The notes under the pieces are model-generated. The model worked only from the letters and a program-made list of their open reading frames with translations. It had not been told where the DNA came from and did not search any database. The position numbers were made by a program, and so were the translations under genes. Source: Rhodopseudomonas palustris (GTDB lineage: Bacteria > Pseudomonadota > Alphaproteobacteria > Rhizobiales > Xanthobacteraceae). Taken from it: a stretch of DNA of 64,000 bases. Position 1 is the stretch's first letter; every line of letters starts with the position of its first letter. Shown piece after piece: positions 34,605-43,990 of the stretch. The stretch is from assembly GCF_003031265.1 (NCBI RefSeq), contig NZ_CP019966.1:2294001-2358000 (forward strand). Direction: 5' to 3'.

Positions 34605-35371
34605 GCCGGCAGATCCAATCCCTGCTCAACGCCGTGCAGTTCATGACGCTGGTGCCGACGCCGCGCGCCGCGCTGTTCGACGACGACTGGTTGCTGAGCG
34701 CATCGAAGTACTTTCCGCTGGTCGGCGCCGGGATCGGTCTTGTGTGCGGTGGCGTGCTGCTCGCAGGCTCGCTGATCTGGTCCGGCGTGGTGCCGGCGAT
34801 GATGGCCGTCGCCGCTGGCGCGGCGCTCACCGGCGCGCTGCACGAAGACGGCATCGCCGACACAGCGGACGGCTTGTTTGGCGGCCGCACCCGCGAGCAG
34901 CGCCTGGCGCTGATCAAGGACAGCCGCCTCGGCCTCTATGGCGCGGTGGCGCTGGTCCTGAGTTTTGCGATCCGCGTGGCAGCGCTGGCGAGCCTGCCGC
35001 CGTGGCTTGGCGTCGCTACTCTGGTGGCCGGCTATAGTCTGGGGCGGACGGGCATCGTCGCGGCGATGTCGGCGCTGCCTTATGCCGGCGACGCGGCCAC
35101 CGGCAAGCTGAACTATCCGACGCGCGCGATCAGTTCGGCAGGCTGGTTCGGTCTGGCTGCGTTCAGCGTGCTCGGGGCGCTGTGGCTGGTCATGCTCAAT
35201 CCGCCGGCGGCGATCGTGGGGCTTCTGGTCGCGGGCGTGTTCGGGTTGGTGGCCCCGTGGATCGCGCTCCGGCTGATCGGCGGCTATCGCGGCGATGTGC
35301 TCGGCGCCACCGAACAGATGATCCAGATCGGCCTGCTCCTCGGCGTCGTGGCGATGGCCGGCCATGGCTGA
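34601..35371 (+). CDS. cobV: Adenosylcobinamide-GDP ribazoletransferase
   Basis: A 256-residue integral membrane enzyme (CobV, called CobS in enterobacteria) joining the nucleotide loop to cobinamide. The family motif [18 protein letters not shown] lies near residues 76-93, followed by [14 protein letters not shown] and about six helices. It starts with GTG overlapping the cobT stop (GTGA), so translation is coupled. Confidence 0.93.
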   Translation: MSRQIQSLLNAVQFMTLVPTPRAALFDDDWLLSASKYFPLVGAGIGLVCGGVLLAGSLIWSGVVPAMMAVAAGAALTGALHEDGIADTADGLFGGRTREQRLALIKDSRLGLYGAVALVLSFAIRVAALASLPPWLGVATLVAGYSLGRTGIVAAMSALPYAGDAATGKLNYPTRAISSAGWFGLAAFSVLGALWLVMLNPPAAIVGLLVAGVFGLVAPWIALRLIGGYRGDVLGATEQMIQIGLLLGVVAMAGHG

Positions 35372-35457
35372 GTGATACCGCGGCTGCCGATCACGTTCGA
35401 GCGCAGGCGCGGGCGCCTGCGCTGCTTCCTCTCAACTCCATGCCATCGAGTGGTTTC

Positions 35458-37032
35458 ATGACCGACGCCCATGTCGAGGAGCTCATCTCCCGTATCCAAT
35501 TCACGCTGCGCTCGACGGCCGGGCCCCGGCGCGCCCGCTCGCTGATGATCCAGGGCACCAGTTCGGACGTCGGCAAGAGCATGGTGGTCGCCGGGCTGTG
35601 CCGCGCCTTCGCCCGGCGTGGGTTGGTGGTTCGTCCGTTCAAGGCGCAGAACATGAGCAACAACGCCGCGGTCGCGTCCGACTCGGATCTGCCGCTCGGT
35701 CCGAACGGCGAACAAGTTCGAGGCGAGATCGGCCGCGCCCAGGCGCTGCAGGCGCGCGCCTGCGGCGTGGCGCCGTCGATTCACATGAACCCGGTGCTGC
35801 TGAAACCGCAGTCCGAGATCGGCGCCCAGGTGGTGCTGCGCGGACGCGTGCTCGGCAACTGCCCGGCGCGAATCTATCACCACATGCGGCAGCGGCTGAT
35901 TCCGGCGGTGGTCGACAGCTTCGAGCGGCTCGCTGCCGAGGCTGATCTGGTGCTGGTCGAAGGCGCCGGCAGCGGCGCCGAGGTTTACTTGCGCGCCTCC
36001 GACATCACCAACATGCGGTTCGCCGAGGCGGCCGATCTGCCGGTCGTTTTCCTGTCCGACATCGATCGCGGCGGCACCATGGCGGCACTGGTCGGCAGCT
36101 ACGTGCTGCTGAGCGAGGGCGATCGCGCCCGCGTCGTCGGCTATCTCATCAACAAGTTCCGCGGCGATTTCTCGCTGTTCGAACCCGGCTGCCGGACCAT
36201 CACGGCGGAGACCGGCTGGCCGTTCCTCGGCGTGCTGCGCTGGTTTCCCGGCGCCGACCGGTTGCCGGCAGAAGACTCCCTGGCGCTGGAGCGCGCCGCA
36301 GCGGCGAGCCGGGGCAAGCTGAAGATCGCGGTGCCGCGGCTGCAGCGCGTTGCCAATTTCGATGACCTCGATCCGTTGGTGGCGGAGCCCGACATCGATC
36401 TGCAGTGGATTCAGCCGGGCTCGCCGATTCCGGCCGATGTCGATGTCGTGGTGCTGCCTGGCTCGAAGGCGACCCGCACCGAGCTCGATCTGATCCGGCG
36501 CGAGGGGTGGGATATCGACATTCACGCCCACGTCCGCCGCGGCGGCCGCGTTGTCGGTCTGTGTGCTGGCTTCCAGATGCTCGGCCGCGTGGTGCGCGAT
36601 CCGCAGGGCATTGAAGGGCCCGTGGGCGAGACCGCCGGGCTTGGTTTGCTCGACATCGAGACCGAGATTTCTGGCGACAAGCGCCTGATTGAGATCGATG
36701 CGATCGATCGGGTCAGCGGGTGCCGCGTCGTTGGCTACGAGATGCATATGGGCCGGACCACCGGCCCAGGTCTGGCGCGGCCCTGGCTGAAGCTCAAGGA
36801 GGGCAGCACCGAGCGCGCCGAAGGCGCAGTCTCGGCGGACGGCCGCGTCATCGGCGGCTATCTGCACGGCATCTTCGGCGGCGATGCGTTCCGCTCTGCC
36901 TGGCTGGCACAGATCGGTGCTGCGTCGTCCGGGCTCGATTTCGAGCGGCGGGTGGAGGAGACGCTGGACGCGCTCGCCGATCATTGCGAAAGCAATCTCG
37001 ATCTCGATGCCTTGCTGGCGCTGGCGCGGTGA
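35458..37032 (+). CDS. cobQ: Cobyric acid synthase
   Basis: A 524-residue amidotransferase that amidates side chains b, d, e and g. The N-terminal P-loop domain shows [20 protein letters not shown] and [10 protein letters not shown]. The C-terminal glutaminase domain has the cysteine in [18 protein letters not shown], and the histidine in [11 protein letters not shown]. The ATG at 35458 is used; an ATG at 35440 is equally open and neither has a strong ribosome site. It follows cobV by 86 bases. Confidence 0.92.
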   Translation: MTDAHVEELISRIQFTLRSTAGPRRARSLMIQGTSSDVGKSMVVAGLCRAFARRGLVVRPFKAQNMSNNAAVASDSDLPLGPNGEQVRGEIGRAQALQARACGVAPSIHMNPVLLKPQSEIGAQVVLRGRVLGNCPARIYHHMRQRLIPAVVDSFERLAAEADLVLVEGAGSGAEVYLRASDITNMRFAEAADLPVVFLSDIDRGGTMAALVGSYVLLSEGDRARVVGYLINKFRGDFSLFEPGCRTITAETGWPFLGVLRWFPGADRLPAEDSLALERAAAASRGKLKIAVPRLQRVANFDDLDPLVAEPDIDLQWIQPGSPIPADVDVVVLPGSKATRTELDLIRREGWDIDIHAHVRRGGRVVGLCAGFQMLGRVVRDPQGIEGPVGETAGLGLLDIETEISGDKRLIEIDAIDRVSGCRVVGYEMHMGRTTGPGLARPWLKLKEGSTERAEGAVSADGRVIGGYLHGIFGGDAFRSAWLAQIGAASSGLDFERRVEETLDALADHCESNLDLDALLALAR

Positions 37033-37062
37033 AGCGGCGTTCGCGGGCGGAATAGGACGACG

Positions 37063-37824
37063 ATGCGGAAGATCTTGTTGATCGGAATCGGGCCGGGCGG
37101 TCCGAACTACCTGACCCTTCAGGCTGTCGAGGCGCTGAACCGCGCGACCGTGTTCTTCATTCCCGACAAGGGAGAAGAAAAGGCCGAGCTGCGCCTGGCG
37201 CGCGAGCAGATCTGCGAGCGCTTCATCAAGACGCCGGGCTACCGCTTCGTCACCATCGACATCCCCAAGCGTGAAGCGCAGCCGCAGGATTATCGCGCTA
37301 CGGTGGACGATTGGCACGCCCAGATCGCCGATCGGTTTCAGCACGCGATGACCGAGCAACTGTCGGAGGATGGTTGCGGCGCATTTCTGGTGTGGGGCGA
37401 TCCGTCGCTTTACGACAGCACGATCCGCATTCTCGACCGGCTGCGCGCGGGCGGCATGGCGATCGACTACGAGATCATTCCCGGCATCACCGCGGTGCAG
37501 GCGCTGACGGCGCGTCATGGCATCGCGCTCAATGGCATCGGCGAACCCGTGACGGTGACGACAGGGCGCAAGCTCGCCGCCGCGGGGCGATGGTCGGGCG
37601 AGACAACGGTGGTGATGCTCGACGGCGAGGAGACTTTCACCAAGATCGACGCCGAGGGGGCCGAAATCTTCTGGGGCGCGAACCTCGGCATGGACGATGA
37701 AGTTCTGGTAGCCGGCAAGCTCCCGGAGATTGCGCCCGAGATTCAGCGTGTCCGCCGCCAGGTGCGTGCCGCCAAGGGCTGGGTGATGGACATCTATCTG
37801 CTCCGCAAAGCAGGGGAAACGTAG
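37063..37824 (+). CDS. cobF: Precorrin-6A synthase (deacetylating)
   Basis: A 253-residue methylase specific to the aerobic (oxygen-dependent) route; it methylates C1 and expels the C2 unit as acetate. Motifs: ILLIGIGPGGPNYLTLQAVE, FFIPDKGEEKAELR, FLVWGDPSLYDSTIRILDRL and IPGITAVQALTARHGI. Its presence, with cobK and cobL, marks the late-cobalt pathway. It lies 30 bases after cobQ. Confidence 0.93.
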   Translation: MRKILLIGIGPGGPNYLTLQAVEALNRATVFFIPDKGEEKAELRLAREQICERFIKTPGYRFVTIDIPKREAQPQDYRATVDDWHAQIADRFQHAMTEQLSEDGCGAFLVWGDPSLYDSTIRILDRLRAGGMAIDYEIIPGITAVQALTARHGIALNGIGEPVTVTTGRKLAAAGRWSGETTVVMLDGEETFTKIDAEGAEIFWGANLGMDDEVLVAGKLPEIAPEIQRVRRQVRAAKGWVMDIYLLRKAGET

Positions 37825-37944
37825 ATTGGTACCGTCGCGCTTCGACGGGCGCTGCTCATTTATCGCGCTTGCTCGATGCCAGCGTATCGGCCAAAACCGC
37901 GCCATCGGTGGCGCGCATCACGCGCCGATCTGAGCGGGGCCGAC

Positions 37945-38709
37945 ATGAACAGCATCGCGACCAGCCCGAACCGAAGCGGACTGCGCTTCCTGGTGTTTCA
38001 GCACGTCGATGTCGAGCATCCTGGGATCTTCCGCGAGTTCTGGCGCGAAGCGGGGATCGTGTGGGATGCAGTCGAACTCGATGCAGGCGAACCGATCCCA
38101 GCGCTGGAGCCGTATGACGCTCTGATCGTGATGGGCGGCCCGCAAGACGTTTGGCAGGAAGACGAGCATCCTTGGCTGGTGCCGGAGAAGGCTGCGATCC
38201 GACGCTTCGTCCAGGAGCTTGGCCGGCCGTATCTTGGGATCTGCCTCGGGCATCAGTTGCTCGCGGCGGCGCTCGGCGGCGAAGTCCGTCTCGGCAAGAC
38301 TCCTGAGGTTGGTCCGGGCGAAGTCGAGCTGACGGCGGCCGGCGCAACCGATCCGTTGTTCGCCGGTCTTTCCAGCCCGCTGCAGACCTTCCAATGGCAT
38401 GGGGCCGAAGTCGCGACGTTGCCGGCCGGCGGCGAAGTGCTGGCGCGCAATGATGCTTGCGCGGTGCAGGCGTTCCGGTTTGGCCCTGCGGCGTACGGGC
38501 TGCAGTATCACGTCGAGATCACCGACCGCACCGTGCCTGAATGGCAGCAAATTCCCGCCTATGCGGCTTCGCTCGAGACGGCGCTCGGGCGCGAGCGTGC
38601 CGCGAAGCTTGCCGACGAGACCACTGGGCTCTTGCCCGGTTTTGCGGAGGCGGCGCGCCGGCTCAACGACAACTTCCTGCAGATCGTGACGCGCGCAGCG
38701 GCGCGCTAA
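37945..38709 (+). CDS. Class I glutamine amidotransferase-like protein
   Basis: A 254-residue protein with the glutaminase triad: cysteine in YLGICLGHQLLAAAL near residue 98, histidine in GLQYHVEI near 190 and a nearby glutamate. The opening LVFQHVDVEHPGIFREFW is typical of the GMP-synthase-like, stand-alone group whose acceptor is unknown. The start at 37945 is preferred to an upstream ATG at 37876. It follows cobF by 120 bases without a visible riboswitch; a cobalamin role is not implied. Confidence 0.83.
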   Translation: MNSIATSPNRSGLRFLVFQHVDVEHPGIFREFWREAGIVWDAVELDAGEPIPALEPYDALIVMGGPQDVWQEDEHPWLVPEKAAIRRFVQELGRPYLGICLGHQLLAAALGGEVRLGKTPEVGPGEVELTAAGATDPLFAGLSSPLQTFQWHGAEVATLPAGGEVLARNDACAVQAFRFGPAAYGLQYHVEITDRTVPEWQQIPAYAASLETALGRERAAKLADETTGLLPGFAEAARRLNDNFLQIVTRAAAR

Positions 38710-38713
38710 GCCA

Positions 38714-40363
38714 TCACGACGTCTGCGGCGGATGCGCCGGCTGCCGTTTGATGTGCCCATGCGGCGCGGCGATCAGATGCGTCACTTTTGGTTCGGCATC
38801 AAACAAGCGGATCTGCTCCTGAAGCACCCGATCTGCATTGGTGACGCGCTCGTGCTGGCGGAGATGCTCCAGCCATGAAGCGACCTTGAAGGTTTCGACA
38901 AAGCGGCCGGGATCGGCCGCATCCTCGAACACGCCCCATTGATAGGCGCCGTCGCGCCGCCGCTGCCGGCTGAGATGCCGCACCGCGCTGAGAAACGCCT
39001 CGCGATGGCTCGGCGCAATTCGGTACTCGACCGTGATCAGCACCGGGCCCTGATCCGGTTCGGCATCGATGCTGACGATCGGAGTCGGCCAGTGCATCGA
39101 GGGTGACAGATCGACGTCAGCGCCAGCTTTGAGTTTCCATCGCCAAGTCACCACAATGCCGAGCACTGCGCCCGCCGCAGCCGCGAAATGTGCGATCGGC
39201 AGGCCGAACGATGAGGCGATCTGGCCCCACAGCGCACTGCCTGCGGTCATCGCGCCGAAGAACACGGTGACGAACATCGCCAGGCCGCGTCCGCGGACCC
39301 AATCCGGCAGCACGACCTGCACCGAGACGTTGAGGCTGGCCAGCACGGCGATCCACGAGACGCCGGCGAGCAGGCACGCGGCGACAGCGAGTTCGACCTG
39401 CCGGGCAAGGCCGAGCATCACCAGACACAGCGCGGTGCCGAGCGTGCCGGCGGCCACCAGCCGGTCGGGGCCGAGCGCGGCCTTCAGCTTCGGCAGGGCG
39501 AGTGCGCCGCCGATCGCGCCGGCGCCGACTGCGCCGAGCAGGATGCCGTACAGTTCCGGCCCGCCGGCGATCCGCGATCGGGCCATCAGCGGGAGCAGCG
39601 CCCAATAGGCGCTGGCGAAGAAGAAGAACGCCACCGCGCGCACCAGCGTCGCGCGCAGCTCGGTATTGTGCCGGGCGTGACGGATGCCGGTGACCAGCGC
39701 TTCGATCAGCCGTTCCGGCGGCAGCGTGCCGCTGCGCGAATGAGCGGGGCGCCACCAAATCAGGGCGGCGATCACCGCAAGGTTGCTGACCGCATTGATC
39801 CAGAACGGCGCGGCGATGCCGAGGCTGCCGATCGCGACGCCGCCCAGCGCCGGGCCGATGGCGCGGCTGATATTGATGCCGACGCCGTTGCTGGCGACCG
39901 CAGAGGCGAGATCCTGCTTCGGCACCAGATCCGGCACGATCGATTGAAACGCCGGCGCGGCAAAGGCGGCGCCGGCGCCGAGCAGGAATGTGAACAGCAA
40001 CAGCTGCGGCGGCGTCATCAGGCCAAACCACACCAGCGCCGCGCTGGCCCCGGCGAACACGGTCAGGACGATCTGCACCACGATCAAGAATTTGCGCTTG
40101 TCGACGATATCGGCGAGCGCACCCGCCGGAATGGCAAACAGGAAGATCGGCAGGTTGGACGCGACTTGCACGAGCGCGACCTGCAGCGGGTCGGCCTCCA
40201 GGCTGGTCATCAGCCAGCCGGAGGCGGCATTGAACATCCAGGTGCCGACGTTGGACACCACCGTTGCCGTCCACACCACCGTGAAGGCGATGTGGTGAAA
40301 GGCTGCCCAGGATGAGGGGCGTGGCGGAGCCTTCGTCTGCTGGCCGCCTTCAACACTGCTCAT
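38714..40363 (-). CDS. MFS exporter, MFS_3/EntS-like, with C-terminal domain
   Basis: A 549-residue transporter. About 12 helices occupy residues 25-430, with family motifs such as ALADIVDKRKFLI between helices 2 and 3 and LVRAVAFFFFASAYWALLPL midway. The last 110 residues form a soluble ferredoxin-like part (VLITVEYRIAPSHREAFLSAV) of the kind fused to MFS_3 proteins. Relatives export siderophores or drugs; the cargo here is unknown. It is convergent with the amidotransferase gene, four bases apart. Confidence 0.82.
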   Translation of the reverse strand: MSSVEGGQQTKAPPRPSSWAAFHHIAFTVVWTATVVSNVGTWMFNAASGWLMTSLEADPLQVALVQVASNLPIFLFAIPAGALADIVDKRKFLIVVQIVLTVFAGASAALVWFGLMTPPQLLLFTFLLGAGAAFAAPAFQSIVPDLVPKQDLASAVASNGVGINISRAIGPALGGVAIGSLGIAAPFWINAVSNLAVIAALIWWRPAHSRSGTLPPERLIEALVTGIRHARHNTELRATLVRAVAFFFFASAYWALLPLMARSRIAGGPELYGILLGAVGAGAIGGALALPKLKAALGPDRLVAAGTLGTALCLVMLGLARQVELAVAACLLAGVSWIAVLASLNVSVQVVLPDWVRGRGLAMFVTVFFGAMTAGSALWGQIASSFGLPIAHFAAAAGAVLGIVVTWRWKLKAGADVDLSPSMHWPTPIVSIDAEPDQGPVLITVEYRIAPSHREAFLSAVRHLSRQRRRDGAYQWGVFEDAADPGRFVETFKVASWLEHLRQHERVTNADRVLQEQIRLFDAEPKVTHLIAAPHGHIKRQPAHPPQTS

Positions 40364-40599
40364 CGGTCCTCGCTGGGTTGAAGGCGCTCGTGATCTGTCC
40401 GGCGCTGGTTGCCAAAGCGGAAATCTATCGCGGCGGCGCCAAGCGAGATTGCAAGACCTTGATGCGGTTTGAATGTTTGAGTGCGGCGTCAGGCGCGAGA
40501 GGATCGCCCGTCATCAAGCCCGAACTCGCATGAGCTGTCCTGACCACCGCGGTGCACCTGCGGTGAGATGTCGTCGTCGGCGTGAGCAGGGCGCCGCGC

Positions 40600-40632
40600 G
40601 TTCGTGCAAGCGGTGACGGGTTCGTCCAAGCG
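40600..40632. repeat. Two 13-base direct repeats
   Basis: GTTCGTGCAAGCG at 40600 and GTTCGTCCAAGCG at 40620 agree at 12 of 13 positions and are 20 bases apart, close to two helical turns. They lie 70-100 bases before the YcaC-like operon, in a 338-base gap that otherwise shows no gene. A regulator-binding role is plausible. Confidence 0.45.
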
Positions 40633-40701
40633 ATCTGTGCGCCGGGCAGGGCATGATCGCCCCCAGTTGCCTCAGCTCAGCCCCGAACTTGGAGAATTCC
40701 G

Positions 40702-41352
40702 ATGTCGAAACTGGATATGCTCACGCCCGACAACAGCGCGATCGCGCTGATCGATTATCAGCCGGCGATGTATCAGGGCGTGCAGTCGCACGACCGTCTT
40801 GTGGTCTTCAACAATATCCAGATCCTCGCCAAGGCGGCGAAGCTGTTCAAGATCCCGACGGTGCTGACCACGGTGGCCAAGGATTCGTTCTCCGGCCCCT
40901 TCATGCCGGAAGTCACCGAGCTGTTTCCGAATCTCGACATCATCGACCGCACCTCGATGAATTCGTGGCTCGATCCGAATTTCCGTAAGGCCGTCGCTGC
41001 CACCGGGCGCAAGAAGTTCGTGATCGCCGGGCTTTGGACTGAAGCCTGCGTTATGTTCCCGACGCTCGACATGCTGAAAGAAGGCTACGAGATCTACATT
41101 CCGGCCGATGCTTGCGGCGATCTGTCGATGGAAGCGCACAACCGCTCGATGGAGCGCGCGATTCAGGCCGGCGCGGTGCCGATCACCTCCTGCCAGTACG
41201 CGTTCGAACTGCAGCAGGACTGGGCGCGCTCGGAGACCTATGAGGGCATGATGGACATCCTGCGGGCCCACTCGCCCTACGGCATCCAGATCCGTTTCTC
41301 CAAGTGGGCGCTCGGCGAACACGCCTCCGAGGGCGGCACCAAGGCCGCCTGA
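40702..41352 (+). CDS. YcaC-like isochorismatase family hydrolase
   Basis: A 216-residue hydrolase of the YcaC type. The catalytic aspartate is D18 in ALIDYQPAM, and the nucleophile is C116 in IAGLWTEACVMFPTLDML. Length and the extended C-terminus (FSKWALGEH) match the longer YcaC subgroup. The substrate is not known for the family. GGAGA precedes the start. It leads a six-gene operon ending with an outer-membrane porin, so the set may import and degrade an unidentified compound. Confidence 0.85.
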   Translation: MSKLDMLTPDNSAIALIDYQPAMYQGVQSHDRLVVFNNIQILAKAAKLFKIPTVLTTVAKDSFSGPFMPEVTELFPNLDIIDRTSMNSWLDPNFRKAVAATGRKKFVIAGLWTEACVMFPTLDMLKEGYEIYIPADACGDLSMEAHNRSMERAIQAGAVPITSCQYAFELQQDWARSETYEGMMDILRAHSPYGIQIRFSKWALGEHASEGGTKAA

Positions 41353-41376
41353 CGCGATTGGCGCGGGGAGAGCACG

Positions 41377-41667
41377 ATGAAAGTATATCTGCTGTCGCTC
41401 GGTGCCGGCCTGTTGGTCGGCATCATCTACAGCTTGCTCAACGTGCGCTCGCCCGCGCCTCCGCTGGTGGCGCTGATCGGACTGCTCGGCATTCTGGCCG
41501 GCGAGCAGATCGTGCCGGTGGCGCGCCAGATCATCTCCGGCCACAGCCTCGCGGCCGCATGGCGCGACGCCAGGTGCACGCCGCACATCTTCGGCATGCT
41601 GCCGAGCCGCCGCGCCGCTGAGACGTCCTCAACTTCCGAACCGCACCAGATGGAGAAGCACTCATGA
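41377..41667 (+). CDS. XapX (DUF1427) domain protein
   Basis: A 96-residue protein with two membrane helices (YLLSLGAGLLVGIIYSLLNV, then VALIGLLGILAGEQ) matching the XapX domain. A polar C-terminal extension contains CTPHIFGMLPS. The domain is often found near isochorismatase-like and xanthosine-related genes, but its role is unknown. Its stop overlaps the amidohydrolase start as ATGA. Confidence 0.82.
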   Translation: MKVYLLSLGAGLLVGIIYSLLNVRSPAPPLVALIGLLGILAGEQIVPVARQIISGHSLAAAWRDARCTPHIFGMLPSRRAAETSSTSEPHQMEKHS

Positions 41668-43544
41668 GCACCGCGCCCGATATCATCCTGCATCGCGGCC
41701 TGTTCACGACGCTGGATCGGAGCAACCCGACCGCCAGTGCGGTGGCGATCTCGGACGGGCGGTTCACGGCGGTCGGGCACGACCGCGATGTCTTGCCGCT
41801 CGCTGGTCCTTCGACCCGCGTGATCGATCTGAAGGGCCGGCGGGTGCTGCCTGGCCTGATCGACAACCATCTGCACATCATCCGCGGCGGCCTGAATTTC
41901 AACATGGAGCTACGCTGGGATGGCGTCCGTTCGCTCGCCGATGCGATGAACATGCTGAAGCGCCAGGTGGCGATCACGCCACCGCCGCAATGGGTGCGCG
42001 TGGTCGGCGGCTTCACCGAGCACCAGTTCGCCGAAAAGCGGCTGCCGACGATCGACGAACTCAACGCAGTGGCGCCGGACACCCCGGTGTTCCTGCTGCA
42101 TCTGTATGACCGCGCCATCCTCAACGGCGCAGCGCTGCGCGCGGTCGGCTACACTAAGGATACGCCGGAGCCGCCCGGCGGCGAGATCACCCGCGATGCC
42201 AACGGCAATCCCACGGGTCTGCTGCTCGCCAAGCCGAATGCCAACATCCTCTACGCAACGCTGGCGAAGGGGCCGAAGCTGCCGTTCGACTATCAGGTCA
42301 ATTCCACCCGCCACTTCATGCGCGAACTGAACCGGCTCGGCGTCACCGGCGCGATCGACGCCGGCGGCGGCTTCCAGAACTATCCCGACGATTACGCGGT
42401 GATCCAGAAGCTCGACGAAGAAGGGCTGCTGACCATCCGGCTCGCCTACAATCTGTTCACGCAGAAGCCGAAGGGCGAAAAGGACGACTTCCTCAACTGG
42501 ACCAAGACGTCCAAATACAAGCAGGGAAACGACTACTTCCGGCACAACGGTGCCGGAGAAATGCTGGTGTTCTCGGCCGCTGACTTCGAGGATTTCCGGG
42601 TGCCTCGCCCCGACATGCCGCCGGAGATGGAAGGCGAGCTCGAAGAGGTGGTACGCATCCTGGTGCAGAACAAATGGCCCTGGCGTCTGCACGCGACCTA
42701 TGACGAGACCATCTCCCGCGCGCTCGACGTGTTCGAGAAGGTGAACCAGGACACGCCGCTCGACGGTCTGCACTGGTTCTTCGATCATGCCGAAACGATC
42801 TCGGATCGCTCGATCGACCGGATCGCGGCGCTTGGCGGCGGCATCGCGGTGCAGCACCGGATGGCGTATCAGGGCGAATATTTCGTCGAGCGCTACGGCT
42901 TCGGCGCCGCGGAGGCGACCCCGCCGGTGAAGCGTATCCTCGACAGCGGCGTTAAGGTCTCGGCCGGCACCGATGCGACCCGGGTCGCGTCCTACAATCC
43001 GTGGGTGTCGCTATCGTGGCTAGTGACTGGCCGCACTGTGGGCGGCCTGCGGATCACGCCGCAGCGGAACTGCCTCGACCGGGAAACCGCGCTGCGGATG
43101 TGGACCGAGAACGTCACCTGGTTCTCGAACGAGGAAGGCAACAAGGGGCGCATCGCCGTCGGCCAGCTCGCCGACGTGGTGGTGCCCGACCGCGACTATT
43201 TCTCCTGCAGCGAAGCCGAAATTGCCGATACGACCGCGCTGCTGACGATGGTCGGCGGCAAGGTAGTGTATGGCGCCGGCGAGTTCGCTACTCTCGACGA
43301 CAGTGCGCCGCCGCCGGCGATGCCGGACTGGTCGCCGGTGCGCCGGTTCGGCGGCTATGCGGCCTGGGCGGACGACCAAAACGCCGCCAGCAAGGTCGCG
43401 GTACAGGCGATGACGTCGTGCGGCTGCGCCAACAGCTGCACGCTGCATGGCCACGATCACGCCACCGCGTGGTCGAGCAAGCTGCCGGTCTCCGATCTCA
43501 AGAGTTTCTGGGGCGCGCTGGGCTGCGCTTGCTGGGCGGTGTGA
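41664..43544 (+). CDS. YtcJ-like amidohydrolase
   Basis: A 626-residue metal-dependent hydrolase. The N-terminal beta domain is followed by the metal-site HLHIIRGG (DNHLHII near residue 70). Later come WRLHATYDETI, HWFFDHAE and SAGTDATRVASYNPW, which hold the further histidines and the catalytic aspartate. It resembles YtcJ/N-acyl hydrolases but has an unusual cysteine-rich end (TSCGCANSCTLHGHDH and GALGCACWAV). Whether those cysteines bind metal is not known. ATGA coupling links it to XapX. Confidence 0.83.
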   Translation: MSTAPDIILHRGLFTTLDRSNPTASAVAISDGRFTAVGHDRDVLPLAGPSTRVIDLKGRRVLPGLIDNHLHIIRGGLNFNMELRWDGVRSLADAMNMLKRQVAITPPPQWVRVVGGFTEHQFAEKRLPTIDELNAVAPDTPVFLLHLYDRAILNGAALRAVGYTKDTPEPPGGEITRDANGNPTGLLLAKPNANILYATLAKGPKLPFDYQVNSTRHFMRELNRLGVTGAIDAGGGFQNYPDDYAVIQKLDEEGLLTIRLAYNLFTQKPKGEKDDFLNWTKTSKYKQGNDYFRHNGAGEMLVFSAADFEDFRVPRPDMPPEMEGELEEVVRILVQNKWPWRLHATYDETISRALDVFEKVNQDTPLDGLHWFFDHAETISDRSIDRIAALGGGIAVQHRMAYQGEYFVERYGFGAAEATPPVKRILDSGVKVSAGTDATRVASYNPWVSLSWLVTGRTVGGLRITPQRNCLDRETALRMWTENVTWFSNEEGNKGRIAVGQLADVVVPDRDYFSCSEAEIADTTALLTMVGGKVVYGAGEFATLDDSAPPPAMPDWSPVRRFGGYAAWADDQNAASKVAVQAMTSCGCANSCTLHGHDHATAWSSKLPVSDLKSFWGALGCACWAV

Positions 43545-43545
43545 G

Positions 43546-43971
43546 GTGAGGCTGGCTGACGAGCCGAGGTGGGCGGCGACGATCCTGTCGTCGTCGCTGC
43601 TCTGGCACGCCGCGCGCTTCGCGCTGGTGTCCGGCTATCTGCTCGGCGGCGTGGTGAAGCTGTTCGACTTCGCCGGGGCTGTGGCCGAGCAGCAGAGGTT
43701 CGGCCTGCATCCCGGCTGGCTGTGGGCATCGCTCGCCATCATCGTCGAACTGGGTGGCTCGCTCCTGGTGCTCGCCGATCGGCTGGTCTGGTTTGGTGCC
43801 GGCGCGCTTGGCGTCCTGACCTTCGTGGCGATGCTGACGGCGAATGCGTTCTGGTCCGCGCCCGCGGCGGATCGTGGGATACAGGCAAACGCCTTCTTTG
43901 AACATCTCGGACTGATCGCCGGCTTCGTGCTGGTGGCGATGCTGTCCGACCAACGGCGATCGACGTCCTGA
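43546..43971 (+). CDS. DoxX-like membrane protein
   Basis: A 141-residue protein with four helices; the segment ARFALVSGYLLGGVVKLFDF and the later GLHPGWLWASLAIIVELGGSLL match the DoxX family, often tied to quinone or sulfur redox. The GTG at 43546, two bases after the amidohydrolase stop, is chosen as start. It is an internal gene of the operon. Confidence 0.75.
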   Translation: MRLADEPRWAATILSSSLLWHAARFALVSGYLLGGVVKLFDFAGAVAEQQRFGLHPGWLWASLAIIVELGGSLLVLADRLVWFGAGALGVLTFVAMLTANAFWSAPAADRGIQANAFFEHLGLIAGFVLVAMLSDQRRSTS

Positions 43972-43990
43972 TATTGGCGAGGAGACTTCC

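Noticed and set aside
35284..37905. An 873-residue minus-strand ORF
   Set aside because: It is the shadow of cobQ and cobF in a GC-rich genome; it has no ribosome site and no domain.
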